NCBI RefSeq assembly: GCF_000252955.1
Contig: NC_014228.1
Span: forward strand, 434,001-498,000
Origin: Xenorhabdus nematophila ATCC 19061
Lineage (GTDB): Bacteria; Pseudomonadota; Gammaproteobacteria; Enterobacterales; Enterobacteriaceae
DNA length: 64,000 nucleotides
Direction of reading: 5' to 3'
This document shows, one piece after another, positions 1 to 12,272 of this stretch; the first letter of the stretch is position 1, and each line of letters begins with the position of its first letter. A program made the position numbers and the translations under genes. Under the pieces are notes generated by a model, which saw nothing but the letters and a program-made list of their open reading frames with translations, ran no database searches and was not told where the DNA came from.

Positions 1-2
1 AG

Positions 3-1088
<1,086 letters not shown>

Positions 1089-1113
1089 ATAAACTGTAGC
1101 AGGAAGGAACAGA

Positions 1114-3885
1114 ATGACAGAGGTAACCGTAAAATTACTGGCAGAAGAGATCCAGACATCGGTAGAACGTCTAATCCAGCAATTTTCTGATGCTGGCATT
1201 CAGAAAACCGCAACTGACTCTGTTTCCCAGAAAGAAAAAGAAGCTTTGCTGGCTCATCTGAACCGTGAACAAGGCGGTTCTGGTGGCCAGCCAGGTAAAT
1301 TAACACTACAGCGTAAAACGCGTAGTACACTAAACGTTCCTGGCACCGGTGGCAAAAGTAAATCGGTAGCGATTGAAGTCCGCAAAAAACGCACATATGT
1401 AAACCGCGATGCGATTGAACAAGCTAAAGCGGAAGAGCAGGCGAAGCGTGAAGCGGAAGAGCAAGCTCGGCGCGAGGTAGAAGAGAAGGCGCGGCTTGAA
1501 GCTGAAGCGAAAAAACTCGCGGAAGAGCAAGCTAAACGTGAAGCTGAAGAAAAGGCGAAGCGTGAAGCAGAAGAGAGCGCTCAACGTGTAGCAGAAGATA
1601 AAGCCAAACGTGACGAGACTAAATTGTCTCAGCGTGAGGCGGCGGAAAAAGAAAAAGTGACTAAGCAACATACCGAAAATAAACCAAAATCAGTTCAGAC
1701 TGAGTCTGCCGCGCAAAATGAAAAAGCGCGTCGTGAAGCTGAAGCAGCAGATTTAAAACGCAAAGCTGAAGAAGAAGTGCGCCGTAAGGTTGAAGCGGAA
1801 GCGAAACGTGTTGCAGAAGAAGCACGTCGAATGGCAGAAGAAAATCAAGACAAATGGTCTGATGACTCTGAGACCAGTGACAGCAATGATTACCATGTAA
1901 CGACTTCTCGTTATGCCCGCGATGCGGAAGATGAAAATGACGCCAAAGTTGAAGGTGATCGTCGTTCCCGTAGCCGTGGTGGTAAATCCACCCGCCAGAA
2001 GAAGAATAATAAACATTCTGAATCAAAAGCTGATCGCGAAGAAGCACGTGCTGTAGGCCGTACTAAAGGCAAACAGCGCAAGGGCAGCGCCTTACAGCAG
2101 AGCTTTACCAAGCCTGTTGTAGCGGTTAACCGTGATGTCGTGATTGGTGAAACAATTACTGTTGCTGAACTGGCTAATAAAATGGCTGTCAAAGGTTCCC
2201 AGGTCGTCAAAACAATGATGAAGATGGGCGCAATGGTGACCATCAACCAAGTTATCGATCAAGAAACTGCGCAAATGGTTGCCGAAGAAATGGGGCATAA
2301 AGTTATCCTGCGTCGTGAAAACGAGTTGGAAGAAGCGCTAATGAGTGATCGTGATACTGGCGAAACACTGGCAGAATTTCGTGCACCAGTTGTAACCATC
2401 ATGGGTCACGTTGACCACGGTAAAACCTCTCTGCTGGACTATATCCGTTCTACTAAAGTGGCTTCAGGAGAAGCAGGTGGCATTACTCAGCACATCGGTG
2501 CTTACCATGTGAAAACTGAGAAAGGTATGATCACTTTCCTGGATACTCCTGGCCATGCGGCGTTTACCTCTATGCGTGCACGTGGTGCGAAGGCAACGGA
2601 TATCGTAGTTCTGGTTGTTGCTGCTGATGATGGCGTGATGCCTCAGACAATAGAAGCTATTCAGCATGCTAAAGCAGCTAATGTTCCTGTTGTTGTTGCC
2701 GTGAACAAAATTGATAAGCCGGAAGCTGATCCGGATCGCGTTAAGAACGAACTTTCACAGTACGGCATCATTCCGGAAGATTGGGGCGGTGAAACTCAGT
2801 TCATCAGCGTATCTGCTAAAGCGGGTCTGGGTATTGATGAATTGCTGGAAGCGATTTTGCTTCAGGCAGAAGTTCTCGAACTGCAAGCTGTACGTACTGG
2901 TATGGCGAATGGTGTGGTCATTGAATCCTTCCTGGATAAAGGCCGTGGCCCGGTTGCAACTATTCTGGTTCAGTCTGGTACGCTGAATAAGGGCGACATT
3001 GTCCTGTGTGGCTTCGAATATGGCCGTATCCGTGCGATGCGTAACGAGCTTGGTCGTGAAGTGACATCTGCGGGTCCATCTATGCCAGTGGAAATCTTGG
3101 GCTTGTCCAACGTTCCATCTGCGGGTGATGAAGCGACCGTTGTGCGTGATGAGAAAAAAGCACGTGAAGTAGCGTTGTACCGTCAGGGTAAATTCCGTGA
3201 AGTGAAACTGGCTCGTCAGCAGAAATCCAAGCTGGAAAACATGTTTGCTAACATGGAAGAAGGTAAGGCATCTGAGCTGAACATCGTTCTGAAAACAGAC
3301 GTTCAGGGTACTTGTGAAGCCATTTGTGACTCGCTGCTGAAACTGTCTACTGATGAAGTGAAAGTGAAAATCATCGGTTCTGGTGTGGGTGGTATTACTG
3401 AAACTGATGCAACTCTGGCAGCGGCTTCTAACGCGATTATTCTGGGTTTCAATGTTCGTGCTGATGCTTCTGCGCGTCGTATTATTGAAAACGAAAATCT
3501 GGATCTACGTTACTACTCCGTTATCTATAGCCTGATTGATGAAATTAAACAGGCAATGAGCGGTATGCTGGCACCAGAATTCAAGCAGCAGATCATGGGT
3601 CTTGCCGAAGTTCGTGATGTATTTAAATCACCGAAATTTGGTGCAATCGCGGGTTGTATGGTCACGGAAGGTACTATCAAGCGTCATAACCCAATCCGTG
3701 TCCTGCGTGATAACGTGGTGATTTATGAAGGCGAGTTGGAATCCCTGCGTCGCTTCAAGGATGACGTTAACGAAGTCCGTAATGGTATGGAATGTGGTAT
3801 CGGTGTGAAGAACTACAATGATGTTCGTGTTGGCGATATGATTGAAGTCTTTGAAGTGATTGAAGTTAAACGCTCCATCGATTAA
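1114..3885 (+). CDS. infB: Translation initiation factor IF-2
   Basis: This GTPase brings fMet-tRNA to the 30S subunit and promotes subunit joining. The 923 residues start with the IF2 N-terminal fold (TEVTVKLLA). A long charged Ala/Glu/Lys/Arg-rich linker (about 100-250, predicted helical) follows, then a second IF2_N module. The G domain has the G1 loop GHVDHGKT at 431-438, DTPGH and NKID, and domains II-IV end in KRSID. E. coli IF-2 is 890 residues; the difference lies mainly in the linker. A good Shine-Dalgarno (aggaagga) precedes the ATG. Internal starts may yield shorter isoforms as in E. coli, which cannot be resolved here. Confidence 0.98.
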   Translation: MTEVTVKLLAEEIQTSVERLIQQFSDAGIQKTATDSVSQKEKEALLAHLNREQGGSGGQPGKLTLQRKTRSTLNVPGTGGKSKSVAIEVRKKRTYVNRDAIEQAKAEEQAKREAEEQARREVEEKARLEAEAKKLAEEQAKREAEEKAKREAEESAQRVAEDKAKRDETKLSQREAAEKEKVTKQHTENKPKSVQTESAAQNEKARREAEAADLKRKAEEEVRRKVEAEAKRVAEEARRMAEENQDKWSDDSETSDSNDYHVTTSRYARDAEDENDAKVEGDRRSRSRGGKSTRQKKNNKHSESKADREEARAVGRTKGKQRKGSALQQSFTKPVVAVNRDVVIGETITVAELANKMAVKGSQVVKTMMKMGAMVTINQVIDQETAQMVAEEMGHKVILRRENELEEALMSDRDTGETLAEFRAPVVTIMGHVDHGKTSLLDYIRSTKVASGEAGGITQHIGAYHVKTEKGMITFLDTPGHAAFTSMRARGAKATDIVVLVVAADDGVMPQTIEAIQHAKAANVPVVVAVNKIDKPEADPDRVKNELSQYGIIPEDWGGETQFISVSAKAGLGIDELLEAILLQAEVLELQAVRTGMANGVVIESFLDKGRGPVATILVQSGTLNKGDIVLCGFEYGRIRAMRNELGREVTSAGPSMPVEILGLSNVPSAGDEATVVRDEKKAREVALYRQGKFREVKLARQQKSKLENMFANMEEGKASELNIVLKTDVQGTCEAICDSLLKLSTDEVKVKIIGSGVGGITETDATLAAASNAIILGFNVRADASARRIIENENLDLRYYSVIYSLIDEIKQAMSGMLAPEFKQQIMGLAEVRDVFKSPKFGAIAGCMVTEGTIKRHNPIRVLRDNVVIYEGELESLRRFKDDVNEVRNGMECGIGVKNYNDVRVGDMIEVFEVIEVKRSID

Positions 3886-3919
3886 TACCATCATCTATCC
3901 GATAGATTTTATTCCATTC

Positions 3920-3941
3920 TTGGGGGGCTTATGCCCCCCAA
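3920..3941 (+). terminator. Intergenic GC hairpin between infB and rbfA
   Basis: A 9-bp perfect stem (TTGGGGGGC / GCCCCCCAA) with a TTAT loop lies just after infB. No T-tract follows on either strand, so it is more likely an mRNA-stabilising or attenuating hairpin than a full terminator. rbfA starts 19 bp later. Confidence 0.5.
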
Positions 3942-3960
3942 AATGTCAGGAGATATAACA

Positions 3961-4371
3961 ATGGCAAGAGATTTTAGTCGTACTCAGCGCGTTGCACAGG
4001 AAATGCAAAAAGAGATTGCCATCATTTTACAGCGCGAAATCAAAGATCCCCGTATTGGAATGGCAACCGTCTCTGGTGTTGAGGTTTCCCGTGATCTGGC
4101 TTATGCCAAAGTATTTGTGACCTTTCTGAATGTATTGGTAGAAGGGCATGATTCCGATCAGGTAAAAGAAGGCATCAAGGCATTGAATGACGCTTCTGGC
4201 TTTATTCGTTCCCTGTTGGGCAAGGCAATGCGCCTGCGTATCGTTCCTGAATTGACCTTCTCTTATGACAGCTCTCTGGTGGAAGGGATGCGTATGTCAA
4301 ACTTGGTCAGCAACGTTGTGAAAAATGATGAACAGCGTCGTGCTTCTGCGGATCACAACGAGGAAGAATAA
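3961..4371 (+). CDS. rbfA: 30S ribosome-binding factor RbfA
   Basis: RbfA is a small KH-like protein that binds free 30S subunits and helps late 16S 5'-end maturation and cold adaptation. I chose the ATG at 3961 ([11 protein letters not shown]) because CAGGAG lies 8-10 bp upstream and it matches the E. coli N-terminus. An upstream in-frame ATG at 3931 lies inside the hairpin and adds unrelated residues. The 136-residue product has the family pattern QREIKDPR and [11 protein letters not shown]. It overlaps truB by one base (TAATG), implying translational coupling. Confidence 0.97.
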   Translation: MARDFSRTQRVAQEMQKEIAIILQREIKDPRIGMATVSGVEVSRDLAYAKVFVTFLNVLVEGHDSDQVKEGIKALNDASGFIRSLLGKAMRLRIVPELTFSYDSSLVEGMRMSNLVSNVVKNDEQRRASADHNEEE

Positions 4372-5321
4372 TGGGTCGCCGTCGTAGAGGCCGTGCGATA
4401 CACGGTGTACTGTTGCTGGATAAGCCGCAGGATATTTCCTCCAATGATGCGTTACAGAAAGTAAGGCGGATTTTCAACGCCAGCAAGGCGGGGCACACGG
4501 GCGCACTTGATCCGTTGGCAACCGGTATGTTGCCAATTTGCCTTGGTGAGGCGACCAAATTTTCCCAATTCTTGCTGGATTCTGACAAACGTTATCGTGT
4601 GATTGCTCGTTTGGGGCAGCGCACAGACACTTCTGATTCACATGGACAGATCATTAGTGAACGTGAAGTGCAGATCACCCAATCCCAGCTTGATACTGCA
4701 TTGGACACGTTCCGTGGTGATACCATGCAGGTACCTTCCATGTACTCTGCATTGAAGCATCAGGGAAAACCACTGTACGAATATGCTCGTCAGGGAATTG
4801 AAGTTAAACGGGAAGCGCGCCCTATTACTGTTTATGAATTGCAATTCATTCGCTGGGAAGGGAATGAGCTGGAATTAGAAATACACTGTTCCAAGGGAAC
4901 ATATATCCGTACCATCATTGATGATTTAGGTGAACTTTTGGGCTGTGGCGCTCATGTGATTTATCTGCGTCGTTTGCAGGTTGCCAATTACCCTCATCAG
5001 AGAATGGTCACACTGGAACAGTTATACGAGTTAAAACAACAAGCTGAAGATCAAGAGATTGATGCTGGAAAACTGCTTGATCCATTGCTGTTGCCAATGG
5101 ATACCGCTGTTGCTCATTTTCCCGTGATCCATCTGGTATCCGTGGTTGCTTCTTATTTTAAACAAGGGCAACCTGTTCGAAGCAAACACAATCTGGTTTC
5201 GGGTGAATGGGTGCGTGTCACTGAAGGCGATGAAAACAAATTCATCGGTATTGCCGTGATTGATGATGATGGTTTAGTGGCTCCGCGCCGTCTGGTCGTT
5301 GAAACTGACATTGAATCATGA
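4371..5321 (+). CDS. truB: tRNA pseudouridine-55 synthase TruB
   Basis: TruB makes pseudouridine 55 in the T-loop of elongator tRNAs. The 316-residue protein has the catalytic-Asp motif GALDPLATG (Asp47), the SKGTYIRT motif near 180-187 and a C-terminal PUA-like region. Length and sequence agree with E. coli TruB (314). The start codon overlaps the rbfA stop. It is the last gene of the nusA-infB-rbfA-truB run; rpsO follows after 172 bp that should hold its promoter. Confidence 0.97.
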   Translation: MGRRRRGRAIHGVLLLDKPQDISSNDALQKVRRIFNASKAGHTGALDPLATGMLPICLGEATKFSQFLLDSDKRYRVIARLGQRTDTSDSHGQIISEREVQITQSQLDTALDTFRGDTMQVPSMYSALKHQGKPLYEYARQGIEVKREARPITVYELQFIRWEGNELELEIHCSKGTYIRTIIDDLGELLGCGAHVIYLRRLQVANYPHQRMVTLEQLYELKQQAEDQEIDAGKLLDPLLLPMDTAVAHFPVIHLVSVVASYFKQGQPVRSKHNLVSGEWVRVTEGDENKFIGIAVIDDDGLVAPRRLVVETDIES

Positions 5322-5493
5322 TAGCAACTGACAAGGAATTTGAAGCAGGTAAATTGTGTAGAAGTATTGGATGGCGGCGATTGTGCTGTCTTGCGCTTCA
5401 CCTTTTTGCAGCGTAGAATACCGCGTCTATATATGAGTTGCTGAATTAGAGATCGGCACTTATCGTTTTAAACTACATATTTGGAGTTATACT

Positions 5494-5763
5494 ATGTCTC
5501 TAAGTACTGCTGCAAAAGCGCAGATTCTTGTTGATTTTGGCCGTGGCGCTAACGACAGTGGTTCCAGCGAAGTTCAGATTGCCCTGCTGACTGCTGATAT
5601 CAACCAACTGCAAGGTCACTTTTCTGAGCATAAAAAAGATCACCACAGCCGTCGTGGTTTGCTGAGAAAGGTTGCACAGCGTCGTAAGCTGCTGAACTAC
5701 TTGAAGCGTAAAGATTTGGCTCGCTACACCACGCTGATTGAGCGTCTGGGTCTGCGTCGCTAA
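5494..5763 (+). CDS. rpsO: Ribosomal protein S15
   Basis: S15 is a primary 16S rRNA-binding protein of the 30S platform and is autoregulatory in E. coli. The 89-residue sequence is full length, with [13 protein letters not shown], the H-rich DHHSRRGL loop and the [10 protein letters not shown] end. A Shine-Dalgarno GGAG lies about 8 bp upstream of the ATG. The gene is followed directly by an intrinsic terminator and then pnp, as in other enterobacteria. Confidence 0.98.
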   Translation: MSLSTAAKAQILVDFGRGANDSGSSEVQIALLTADINQLQGHFSEHKKDHHSRRGLLRKVAQRRKLLNYLKRKDLARYTTLIERLGLRR

Positions 5764-5780
5764 TCGATGAGTTTCAGTGG

Positions 5781-5805
5781 AAAGGGGCCTAATCGGGCCC
5801 CTTTT
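5781..5805 (+). terminator. rpsO intrinsic terminator
   Basis: The stem AAAGGGGCC / GGCCCCTTT with a short AATCG loop and trailing TTTTCTT lies 18 bp after rpsO. It matches the rpsO-pnp intergenic terminator of E. coli, which is leaky and lets pnp be co-transcribed. Confidence 0.9.
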
Positions 5806-5870
5806 CTTCTAGAAAACGGTGTTTAAGAAACAAAATAGAGCAACTTAAACGTCGTTTTCTAAAATCTGAA

Positions 5871-5958
5871 TCTCTTCCGCTACAGTGACTCGCGCGGCTA
5901 ATGAGAGTCCTTAAGGAGTAAGCACTGTCATTAGTCGTGAGGGTGTAGCAAGAAGAGA
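5871..5958 (+). promoter_or_regulatory. pnp leader long stem-loop (RNase III / PNPase autoregulation site)
   Basis: The pnp leader can fold into a long imperfect hairpin. TCTCTT pairs with AAGAGA at the base, GCTAC with GTAGC and CTCGCG with CGTGAG in the middle, and CGGCTAATGA with TCATTAGTCG near the tip. In E. coli the equivalent stem is cut by RNase III, after which PNPase degrades the upstream strand and represses its own translation. The pairing is seen; the regulation is inferred from that homology. Confidence 0.75.
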
Positions 5959-6012
5959 GAATCCATTGTTGCTGAAGTTGAAAGTCGGCAACACTAACCA
6001 AGGAAAATTATT

Positions 6013-8151
6013 TTGCTGAATCCGATTGTTCGTAAATTCCAGTATGGTCAGCACACAGTGACCATCGAAACCGGCATGATGGCTCGTCAGGCGACGGCAG
6101 CTGTTATGGTAAATATGGATGACACCGCGGTATTTGTTACCGTTGTTGGTCAGAAAAAAATGAAGCCGGGTCAGGATTTCTTTCCCCTGACTGTTAACTA
6201 TCAGGAGCGTACTTACGCTGCCGGCCGTATTCCGGGAAGTTTCTTCCGTCGTGAAGGCCGTCCAGGCGAAGGTGAAACCTTAGTTGCCCGCTTGATCGAC
6301 CGTCCTCTGCGCCCTCTGTTTCCAGAAGGTTTCCTGAACGAAGTTCAAATTATCGCAACAGTTGTTTCTGTTAACCCACAGGTTAACCCTGATATCGTTG
6401 CTATGATTGGTGCATCTGCTGCACTGGCATTATCTGGCATTCCATTCAATGGCCCAATCGGTGCTGCGCGTGTGGGTTATATCAATGACCAGTACGTATT
6501 GAACCCAACCAGCGACGAATTGAAAAACAGCCGTTTGGATCTGGTTGTTGCGGGAACAGAAAGTGCGGTATTGATGGTTGAGTCTGAAGCAGAGCTACTG
6601 ACCGAAGATCAAATGCTGGGTGCCGTTGTGTTTGGTCACGAGCAGCAACAGATTGTTATTGAAAATATCAATTCCTTGGCTGCTGAAGCAGGTAAAGAAA
6701 AATGGGATTGGGCACCAGAGCCTATCAACCAGTCACTGCATGATCGTGTTGCTGAATTGGCTGAAAGCCGTTTGGGTGATGCTTACCGCATTACTGAGAA
6801 GCAAGAGCGCTATGCTCAGGTTAACATCATCAAAGAAGAAGTTTCTGTAGTTATTCTGGCAGAATCTGCGGAAAAGGGTGTTGAACTGGAAGAAGGCGAA
6901 GTACTTGATGCTCTGTCTGGTCTGGAGAAAAACGTTGTTCGTGGTCGTGTTCTGAGTGGCGAACCTCGTATCGACGGCCGTGAAAAAGACATGGTACGTG
7001 CTCTGGACGTTCGTACTGGTGTGCTGCCACGTACCCACGGTTCATCCCTGTTTACTCGTGGCGAAACTCAGGCTCTGGTTGCTGCAACTCTGGGCACTGA
7101 GCGTGATGCTCAGGTTATCGATGAACTGATGGGCGAGCGCACTGACCGCTTCCTGTTCCATTATAACTTCCCTCCATACTCTGTAGGTGAAACAGGTATG
7201 GTTGGTTCTCCAAAACGTCGTGAAATCGGTCATGGTCGTCTGGCGAAACGCGGTGTATTGGCCGTGATGCCAAACGCCAGCGAATTCCCGTATACCGTTC
7301 GTGTAGTATCTGAAATCACTGAATCCAACGGTTCTTCTTCTATGGCTTCCGTCTGTGGTGCATCATTGGCTCTGATGGATGCAGGTGTGCCAATTAAGGC
7401 AGCGGTTGCCGGTATTGCTATGGGTCTGGTGAAAGAAGGGGATAACTTCGTTGTTCTGTCTGATATTCTGGGTGACGAAGATCATCTGGGTGACATGGAC
7501 TTTAAAGTTGCGGGTAGCCGTGATGGTATCAGTGCATTGCAGATGGATATCAAGATTGAAGGCATTACCCGTGAAATCATGCAGATTGCCCTGAATCAAG
7601 CCAAAGGTGCCCGTTTGCACATTCTGAGCGTGATGGAGCAGGCAATTGAAAGCCCACGTAATGATATCTCCGAATTTGCACCACGCATTCATACCATCAA
7701 GATCAATCCGGACAAGATCAAAGATGTGATCGGTAAAGGTGGTTCTGTGATCCGCGCATTGACAGAAGAAACCGGCACTACCATTGAAATTGAAGATGAT
7801 GGTACTGTGAAGATTGCAGCAACTGATGGTGACAAAGCACGTCATGCTATCAGTCGTATCGAAGAAATCACGGCTGAAGTTGAAGTGGGTCGTATTTATA
7901 CCGGTAAAGTGACGCGTATTGTTGATTTCGGTGCGTTTGTTGCTATCGGCGGTGGTAAAGAAGGGCTGGTGCACATTTCTCAGATCGCGGACAAACGTGT
8001 AGAGAAAGTGACCGATTACCTGCAAGTTGGACAAGAAGTTCCTGTGAAAGTGCTGGAAATTGACCGTCAGGGTCGTATTCGTTTGAGCATGAAAGAAGCA
8101 GTAGCGACTACCGATGAAGCACCGCAATCACCAGAATCATCAGTAGAATAA
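6013..8151 (+). CDS. pnp: Polynucleotide phosphorylase (PNPase)
   Basis: PNPase is the phosphorolytic 3'-5' exoribonuclease of the RNA degradosome. The 712 residues comprise two RNase PH cores joined by an alpha-helical linker, then a KH domain ([11 protein letters not shown]) and an S1 domain ([17 protein letters not shown]). The catalytic region [15 protein letters not shown] is intact. The start codon is TTG, chosen because the N-terminus [11 protein letters not shown] equals the E. coli protein, whose gene also uses TTG, and AAGG sits about 10 bp upstream. The last 20 residues diverge, as is usual in this family. Confidence 0.98.
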   Translation: MLNPIVRKFQYGQHTVTIETGMMARQATAAVMVNMDDTAVFVTVVGQKKMKPGQDFFPLTVNYQERTYAAGRIPGSFFRREGRPGEGETLVARLIDRPLRPLFPEGFLNEVQIIATVVSVNPQVNPDIVAMIGASAALALSGIPFNGPIGAARVGYINDQYVLNPTSDELKNSRLDLVVAGTESAVLMVESEAELLTEDQMLGAVVFGHEQQQIVIENINSLAAEAGKEKWDWAPEPINQSLHDRVAELAESRLGDAYRITEKQERYAQVNIIKEEVSVVILAESAEKGVELEEGEVLDALSGLEKNVVRGRVLSGEPRIDGREKDMVRALDVRTGVLPRTHGSSLFTRGETQALVAATLGTERDAQVIDELMGERTDRFLFHYNFPPYSVGETGMVGSPKRREIGHGRLAKRGVLAVMPNASEFPYTVRVVSEITESNGSSSMASVCGASLALMDAGVPIKAAVAGIAMGLVKEGDNFVVLSDILGDEDHLGDMDFKVAGSRDGISALQMDIKIEGITREIMQIALNQAKGARLHILSVMEQAIESPRNDISEFAPRIHTIKINPDKIKDVIGKGGSVIRALTEETGTTIEIEDDGTVKIAATDGDKARHAISRIEEITAEVEVGRIYTGKVTRIVDFGAFVAIGGGKEGLVHISQIADKRVEKVTDYLQVGQEVPVKVLEIDRQGRIRLSMKEAVATTDEAPQSPESSVE

Positions 8152-8166
8152 ATTTGACGTAAAGAG

Positions 8167-8193
8167 CGGCGTCCTGTAAAAAGGGCGCCGTTT
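8167..8193 (+). terminator. pnp terminator
   Basis: An 8-bp stem (CGGCGTCC / GGGCGCCG, one G-U pair) is followed by TTTATCT, 16 bp after the pnp stop. Confidence 0.85.
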
Positions 8194-8197
8194 ATCT

Positions 8198-8249
8198 CAA
8201 TCTATTTCAAGTTGCACGATTAAAGCAGTGGCTTGAGAGAAGAATGGGG
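8198..8249. repeat. Dispersed imperfect palindrome, copy A
   Basis: The arms TCTATTTCAAGTTGCA and GCAGTGGCTTGAGAG match the outer parts of similar 50-65 bp intergenic palindromes at 23864, 53770 and 58169. It lies between pnp and nlpI. This is the most diverged of the four copies. Confidence 0.5.
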
Positions 8250-8338
8250 AAAGTTAGTTTTAGGCAGGAAGCCTGAAATATACAATGTGGGTGGAGTAAC
8301 AGGGCATGCTGATTAATGTCTGACTTCGGGAGTGGGAA

Positions 8339-9223
8339 ATGAATTCTTTTCTGCGCTGGTGTTATGTTGTGGCTATTTTTCTCCTGGTGGGATGTAGCAA
8401 CACTGGGTGGCGTAAAAATGAAATTATTGCTATTCCACTACAACCCACATTGCAACAAGAGGTTATTCTGGCTCGTATGGAACAAATCCTTGCAAGCCGG
8501 TCACTGACAGAAGATGAGTACGCACAGCTTTTATATGAGCGCGGTGTGCTGTATGATAGCCTCGGGCTGAGGGCACTGGCACAGAATGATTTTTCAGTAG
8601 CTTTGTCTATCCGCCCTGATATTCCTGAAATTTTTAATTATCTGGGAATTTATTTTACGCAGGCAGGTAATTTTGATTCTGCCTATGAAGCGTTTGATTC
8701 TGTTTTAGAGCTTGATCCAACTTACAACTACGCGCGAATGAATCGCGGCATCGCACTGTATTACGGTGGCCGTTATCGATTGGCGCAGGATGATCTGCAG
8801 GCGTTTTATCAAGACGATCCAAATGATCCTTTCCGTTCGTTGTGGTTGTACCTTGTGGAAGCGAAAATCGATCCTAAGGTTGCAATGACTAATTTGTCGC
8901 ACCATTTTGACAAAGCGAACCGGGGGCTATGGGGCTGGAATATTGCTGAATTCTATTTGGGCAAAATCAGTGAGAAAATACTGATGGAGCGTTTACAACA
9001 GAATTCGGCGGATAACACTTCGCTCGCTGAGCATCTCAGTGAAACTGACTTCTATTTAGGTAAACATTACCTAAGTCTGGGGGATGAGGATAGCGCAGTT
9101 GCGTTATTCAAGCTGACGGTAGCTAACAATGTCCATTACTTTGTTGAGCACCGCTACGCATTGTTGGAATTGGCGTTATTAAGCCAAAGACAAGATGATT
9201 TATCGGAATCGAACCAACAATAG
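8339..9223 (+). CDS. nlpI: Outer-membrane lipoprotein NlpI (TPR)
   Basis: NlpI is an outer-membrane lipoprotein adaptor that, in E. coli, delivers the endopeptidase MepS to the protease Prc and scaffolds peptidoglycan hydrolases. The 294 residues equal the E. coli length. A type II signal peptide with lipobox LVGC (Cys19) is followed by tetratricopeptide repeats ([37 protein letters not shown]). The position between pnp and deaD is the conserved enterobacterial one. Confidence 0.97.
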   Translation: MNSFLRWCYVVAIFLLVGCSNTGWRKNEIIAIPLQPTLQQEVILARMEQILASRSLTEDEYAQLLYERGVLYDSLGLRALAQNDFSVALSIRPDIPEIFNYLGIYFTQAGNFDSAYEAFDSVLELDPTYNYARMNRGIALYYGGRYRLAQDDLQAFYQDDPNDPFRSLWLYLVEAKIDPKVAMTNLSHHFDKANRGLWGWNIAEFYLGKISEKILMERLQQNSADNTSLAEHLSETDFYLGKHYLSLGDEDSAVALFKLTVANNVHYFVEHRYALLELALLSQRQDDLSESNQQ

Positions 9224-9251
9224 CTGACGAACATTTTCACGACAGATTTTT

Positions 9252-9280
9252 AAGCCCACACCCTTAAGAAGGTGGGGCTT
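9252..9280 (+). terminator. nlpI terminator
   Basis: The hairpin AAGCCCACACC / GGTGGGGCTT (one bulged base) is followed by GTTTGTT, 28 bp after nlpI. Confidence 0.8.
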
Positions 9281-9324
9281 GTTTGTTCGTTTAATAACAT
9301 AATTTGAGCCAGTTCACATTTTAA

Positions 9325-9405
9325 ATGAAAATGACAGAAATTCTTTTCACTGTGTTATGTAGACTGGCCGCCACGATTAATGAGGCACCATTACATGACC
9401 ACTGA
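9325..9405 (+). CDS. yrbN: Small protein YrbN, deaD leader ORF
   Basis: A 26-codon ORF starts ATG AAA ATG ACA and reads [19 protein letters not shown] followed by EAPLHDH. Its start, its CRLAA core and its position just upstream of deaD match E. coli yrbN as I recall it. It overlaps the deaD start by 11 bp, so its translation could couple to or set deaD expression. Function is unknown. Confidence 0.75.
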   Translation: MKMTEILFTVLCRLAATINEAPLHDH

Positions 9406-11344
9406 GACTGAAATCTCTTTTGCTGATTTAGGTTTATCGGCACCTATTCTTTCTGCACTGGGAGACATGGGCTATGAAAAGCCTTCTCCTATTCAACAAC
9501 AATGTATTCCTCACCTGCTGAACGGTCGTGACGTGCTGGGCATGGCACAGACGGGAAGTGGTAAAACTGCGGCATTCACCTTGCCATTACTGCATAACAT
9601 CAATGCTGAACTTAAAGCTCCACAGATCCTTGTGTTAGCGCCTACCCGTGAACTGGCGGTACAGGTTGCTGAAGCGTGTTCAGATTTCTCTAAACATATG
9701 CGCAGTGTAAATGTCGTTGCACTCTACGGTGGGCAACGTTACGACGTTCAATTACGTGCCCTGCGTCAGGGACCACAGATTGTAGTGGGAACCCCGGGTC
9801 GTCTGCTGGACCACCTGAAACGTGGAACTTTGGATCTGTCCAACCTGAAAGGTCTGGTACTGGATGAAGCTGACGAAATGCTGCGCATGGGCTTTATCGA
9901 AGATGTTGAAAACATCATGAGCCAGATCCCTGCTGAACACCAGACAGCTCTGTTCTCAGCAACCATGCCTGAAGCGATTCGTCGTATTACCCGTCGTTTC
10001 ATGAACGATCCGCAGGAAGTTCGTATTCAGAGCAGCGTGACAAACCGTCCTGACATCAGCCAGAGTTACTGGTCTGTTTACGGTGTGCGCAAAAACGAAG
10101 CGCTGGTACGTTTTCTTGAAGCAGAAGATTTTGATGCTGCGATTATTTTCGTGCGTACCAAAAATGCAACGCTGGAAGTAGCAGAAGCGCTGGAGCGTAA
10201 CGGTTACAACTCTGCGGCACTGAATGGTGACATGAATCAGACCCTGCGTGAGCAGACTCTTGAGCGTTTGAAAAATGGTCGTCTGGACATTCTGATTGCA
10301 ACAGATGTTGCTGCTCGTGGCCTGGATGTTGAGCGTATCAGTCTGGTTGTTAACTATGATATCCCAATGGATGCAGAGTCTTATGTACACCGTATTGGTC
10401 GTACCGGCCGTGCAGGTCGTGCAGGTCGTGCTCTGCTGTTCGTTGAAAACCGTGAACGTCGTCTGCTGCGTAACATCGAACGCACTATGAAGCTGACTAT
10501 CCCAGAAGTTGAACTGCCGGATGCAGAGCTGCTGGGCCAGCGTCGTCTGGAGAAATTCGCAGCTAACGTCCAGCAACAACTGGAAAGCAGCGATTTGGAT
10601 CAGTACCGTGCACTGTTGGCTAAGCTGGGCACTGATGAAGAGCTGGAGATGGAAACACTGGCTGCTGCCCTGCTGAAAATGGCACAAGGTGAGCGCCCAC
10701 TGATTCTGCCACCTGATCCGGTTCGCCGTCCTCGCCGTGAATTCAACGACCGTGATGACCGTCGTCGTAACGGCAATGGTTTTGGCGATCGTGACAAAAG
10801 CGACAGAGGTGACCGAGGCGATAGAGGCGACCGTCCTCGTCGTGAGCGTCGTGACGTGGGTGATATGGAGCTGTATCGCATTGAAGTGGGCCGTGATGAT
10901 GGCGTTGAAGTTCGTCACATCGTGGGCGCAATTGCAAACGAAGGTGATATCAGCAGCCGTTATATCGGTAATATCAAACTGTTTGCCACTCACTCCACGA
11001 TTGAGTTGCCAAAAGGAATGCCAGGGGAATTATTGTCTCACTTTACCCGCACTCGCATCCTGAACAAGCCTCTGAACATGCAGTTGATGGGTGATGCACA
11101 ACCATTTGAACGTCGTGAGCGTCGTGGTGGTGGCCGCAATGGAAACGGCAACGGTGGCAATGGCCCACGTCGTGATCGTGATAATGCTGGCAATGGCAAT
11201 AATGGTGGTCGTCGTTTTAATAACGAACGTCGTGGCGGCGGTGAGCGTGGTTCTTTCCGTGGTCGCAACAACGATAACTTCAGCGGTGGCGCACCACGTC
11301 GTCGTCAAAGCAATGATAATGGCAACAGCACTAGCAACGTATAA
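9395..11344 (+). CDS. deaD: Cold-shock DEAD-box RNA helicase DeaD/CsdA
   Basis: This ATP-dependent RNA helicase acts in 50S biogenesis and cold-shock mRNA decay. All core motifs are present: Q motif, [30 protein letters not shown] and [12 protein letters not shown] dimerisation region and the DbpA-like RNA-binding domain ([21 protein letters not shown]) follow, then a Gly/Arg/Asn-rich tail longer than in E. coli (649 against 629 residues). I chose ATG 9395 ([13 protein letters not shown]) because TGAGG lies about 9 bp upstream. An in-frame ATG five codons earlier has no such site. Confidence 0.97.
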   Translation: MTTETEISFADLGLSAPILSALGDMGYEKPSPIQQQCIPHLLNGRDVLGMAQTGSGKTAAFTLPLLHNINAELKAPQILVLAPTRELAVQVAEACSDFSKHMRSVNVVALYGGQRYDVQLRALRQGPQIVVGTPGRLLDHLKRGTLDLSNLKGLVLDEADEMLRMGFIEDVENIMSQIPAEHQTALFSATMPEAIRRITRRFMNDPQEVRIQSSVTNRPDISQSYWSVYGVRKNEALVRFLEAEDFDAAIIFVRTKNATLEVAEALERNGYNSAALNGDMNQTLREQTLERLKNGRLDILIATDVAARGLDVERISLVVNYDIPMDAESYVHRIGRTGRAGRAGRALLFVENRERRLLRNIERTMKLTIPEVELPDAELLGQRRLEKFAANVQQQLESSDLDQYRALLAKLGTDEELEMETLAAALLKMAQGERPLILPPDPVRRPRREFNDRDDRRRNGNGFGDRDKSDRGDRGDRGDRPRRERRDVGDMELYRIEVGRDDGVEVRHIVGAIANEGDISSRYIGNIKLFATHSTIELPKGMPGELLSHFTRTRILNKPLNMQLMGDAQPFERRERRGGGRNGNGNGGNGPRRDRDNAGNGNNGGRRFNNERRGGGERGSFRGRNNDNFSGGAPRRRQSNDNGNSTSNV

Positions 11345-11416
11345 GCGTACACCAACGTTTCATCGATTTAATTGCCAGAGATTAACCATTGCGTTGAAAA
11401 TATCGCAATGATGTAT

Positions 11417-11452
11417 AAAAAAGCCCTTTCTCTTAACGGAGAAGGGGCTTTT
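11417..11452. terminator. Bidirectional terminator between deaD and btsR
   Basis: The stem AAAAAGCCCTTTCTC / GAGAAGGGGCTTTT has A-rich and T-rich ends, so it can end deaD on + and readthrough from btsR on -. Confidence 0.85.
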
Positions 11453-11533
11453 GCTATTTTAACTGCAATTCTGTGTTATAAAAGTCGCCGACCAGCAAGC
11501 GTGAGGGTTCATAAATTATTACCTAAGCGGAGA

Positions 11534-12253
11534 TTAATTTAACCCCAGTTCTTCTTTCAGTGGTTTTAGATAACGACGGCTGACCGGAATGCGTTCATCA
11601 TTTCTCACAACCAGCTCTGTCTGCCCACTTTCTCCAAAAACAATTTCCCGTAAATGAGTCATATTGACCAGATATTGACGGTGACAGCGAGTCAGTGAAG
11701 TACGGCTTTCCAGTGTGCGTAGAGTCAACTCAGTAAAACCTTCTTGCCCACAGGTATTCGTTACATACACTCCACTCAGTCGGGAAGTGACATACAGCAC
11801 ATCATCCAACGGCATCAGCCAGATCCGGCTATGCCCTGTGCAGGGAATATATTTCAGTTGCTCATCTTCGCGTGGCAGGCCGGCGAGATTCTGTTTCTGA
11901 TAGCCGGAACGTAATCGTTGCAACGTTTTACTCAGGCGCTCTTTTTCCAATGGTTTTAACAAATAATCGAAGGCATGTTCTTCAAAGGCCTGTACTGCAT
12001 ATTCATCAAAAGCAGTCAAAAAAACAATGTAAGGGCGATGCTCAGGATCGAGCATTCCTACCATTTCCAGACCGGTAATGCGGGGCATTTGAATATCAAG
12101 GAAAACGACATCTGGTTTAAGACGGTGGATGGTACCGATCGCTTCCACTGCATTGGCACACTCACCGATGATTTGGATATCTGTTTCCTTTTCCAGCAGG
12201 CAACGCAGATTTTCACGAGCCAATGGCTCATCGTCAACAATCAATACATTCAT
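11534..12253 (-). CDS. btsR: LytTR-family response regulator BtsR (YehT)
   Basis: BtsR is the partner of the BtsS kinase. In E. coli the pair senses extracellular pyruvate and activates the pyruvate transporter gene btsT. The 239 residues have a receiver domain (acidic DDE at 7-9, phospho-acceptor Asp53 in [10 protein letters not shown] in LLKP) and a LytTR DNA-binding domain from about 135 ([16 protein letters not shown], [17 protein letters not shown]). The start [10 protein letters not shown] is favoured over an ORF extension of 42 residues that reads back into btsS. It lies 19 bp after btsS in the same operon. Confidence 0.93.
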   Translation of the reverse strand: MNVLIVDDEPLARENLRCLLEKETDIQIIGECANAVEAIGTIHRLKPDVVFLDIQMPRITGLEMVGMLDPEHRPYIVFLTAFDEYAVQAFEEHAFDYLLKPLEKERLSKTLQRLRSGYQKQNLAGLPREDEQLKYIPCTGHSRIWLMPLDDVLYVTSRLSGVYVTNTCGQEGFTELTLRTLESRTSLTRCHRQYLVNMTHLREIVFGESGQTELVVRNDERIPVSRRYLKPLKEELGLN

Positions 12254-12272
12254 ATTTACGCCGTTTTCTAGC

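Noticed and set aside
3931..3960. Upstream ATG extending rbfA by ten codons
   Set aside because: It lies inside the GC hairpin, has no Shine-Dalgarno and adds residues absent from RbfA; ATG 3961 has CAGGAG.
5816..6012. SraG-type small RNA gene between rpsO and pnp
   Set aside because: An sRNA is known from this interval in E. coli, but I could not identify a separate promoter or terminator here, so only the pnp leader hairpin is annotated.
7363..8127. 254-codon open frame antisense to pnp
   Set aside because: Shadow of PNPase; no start signal and no recognisable family.
9956..10993. 345-codon open frame antisense to deaD
   Set aside because: Its composition (Thr/Ile/Val-rich, no domains) is what the opposite strand of a biased coding gene gives; the + strand encodes a complete helicase.
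10600..11308. Arg/Ser- and Thr-rich open frames antisense to the DeaD tail
   Set aside because: They arise from the repetitive Gly/Arg/Asn codons of the DeaD C-terminus.
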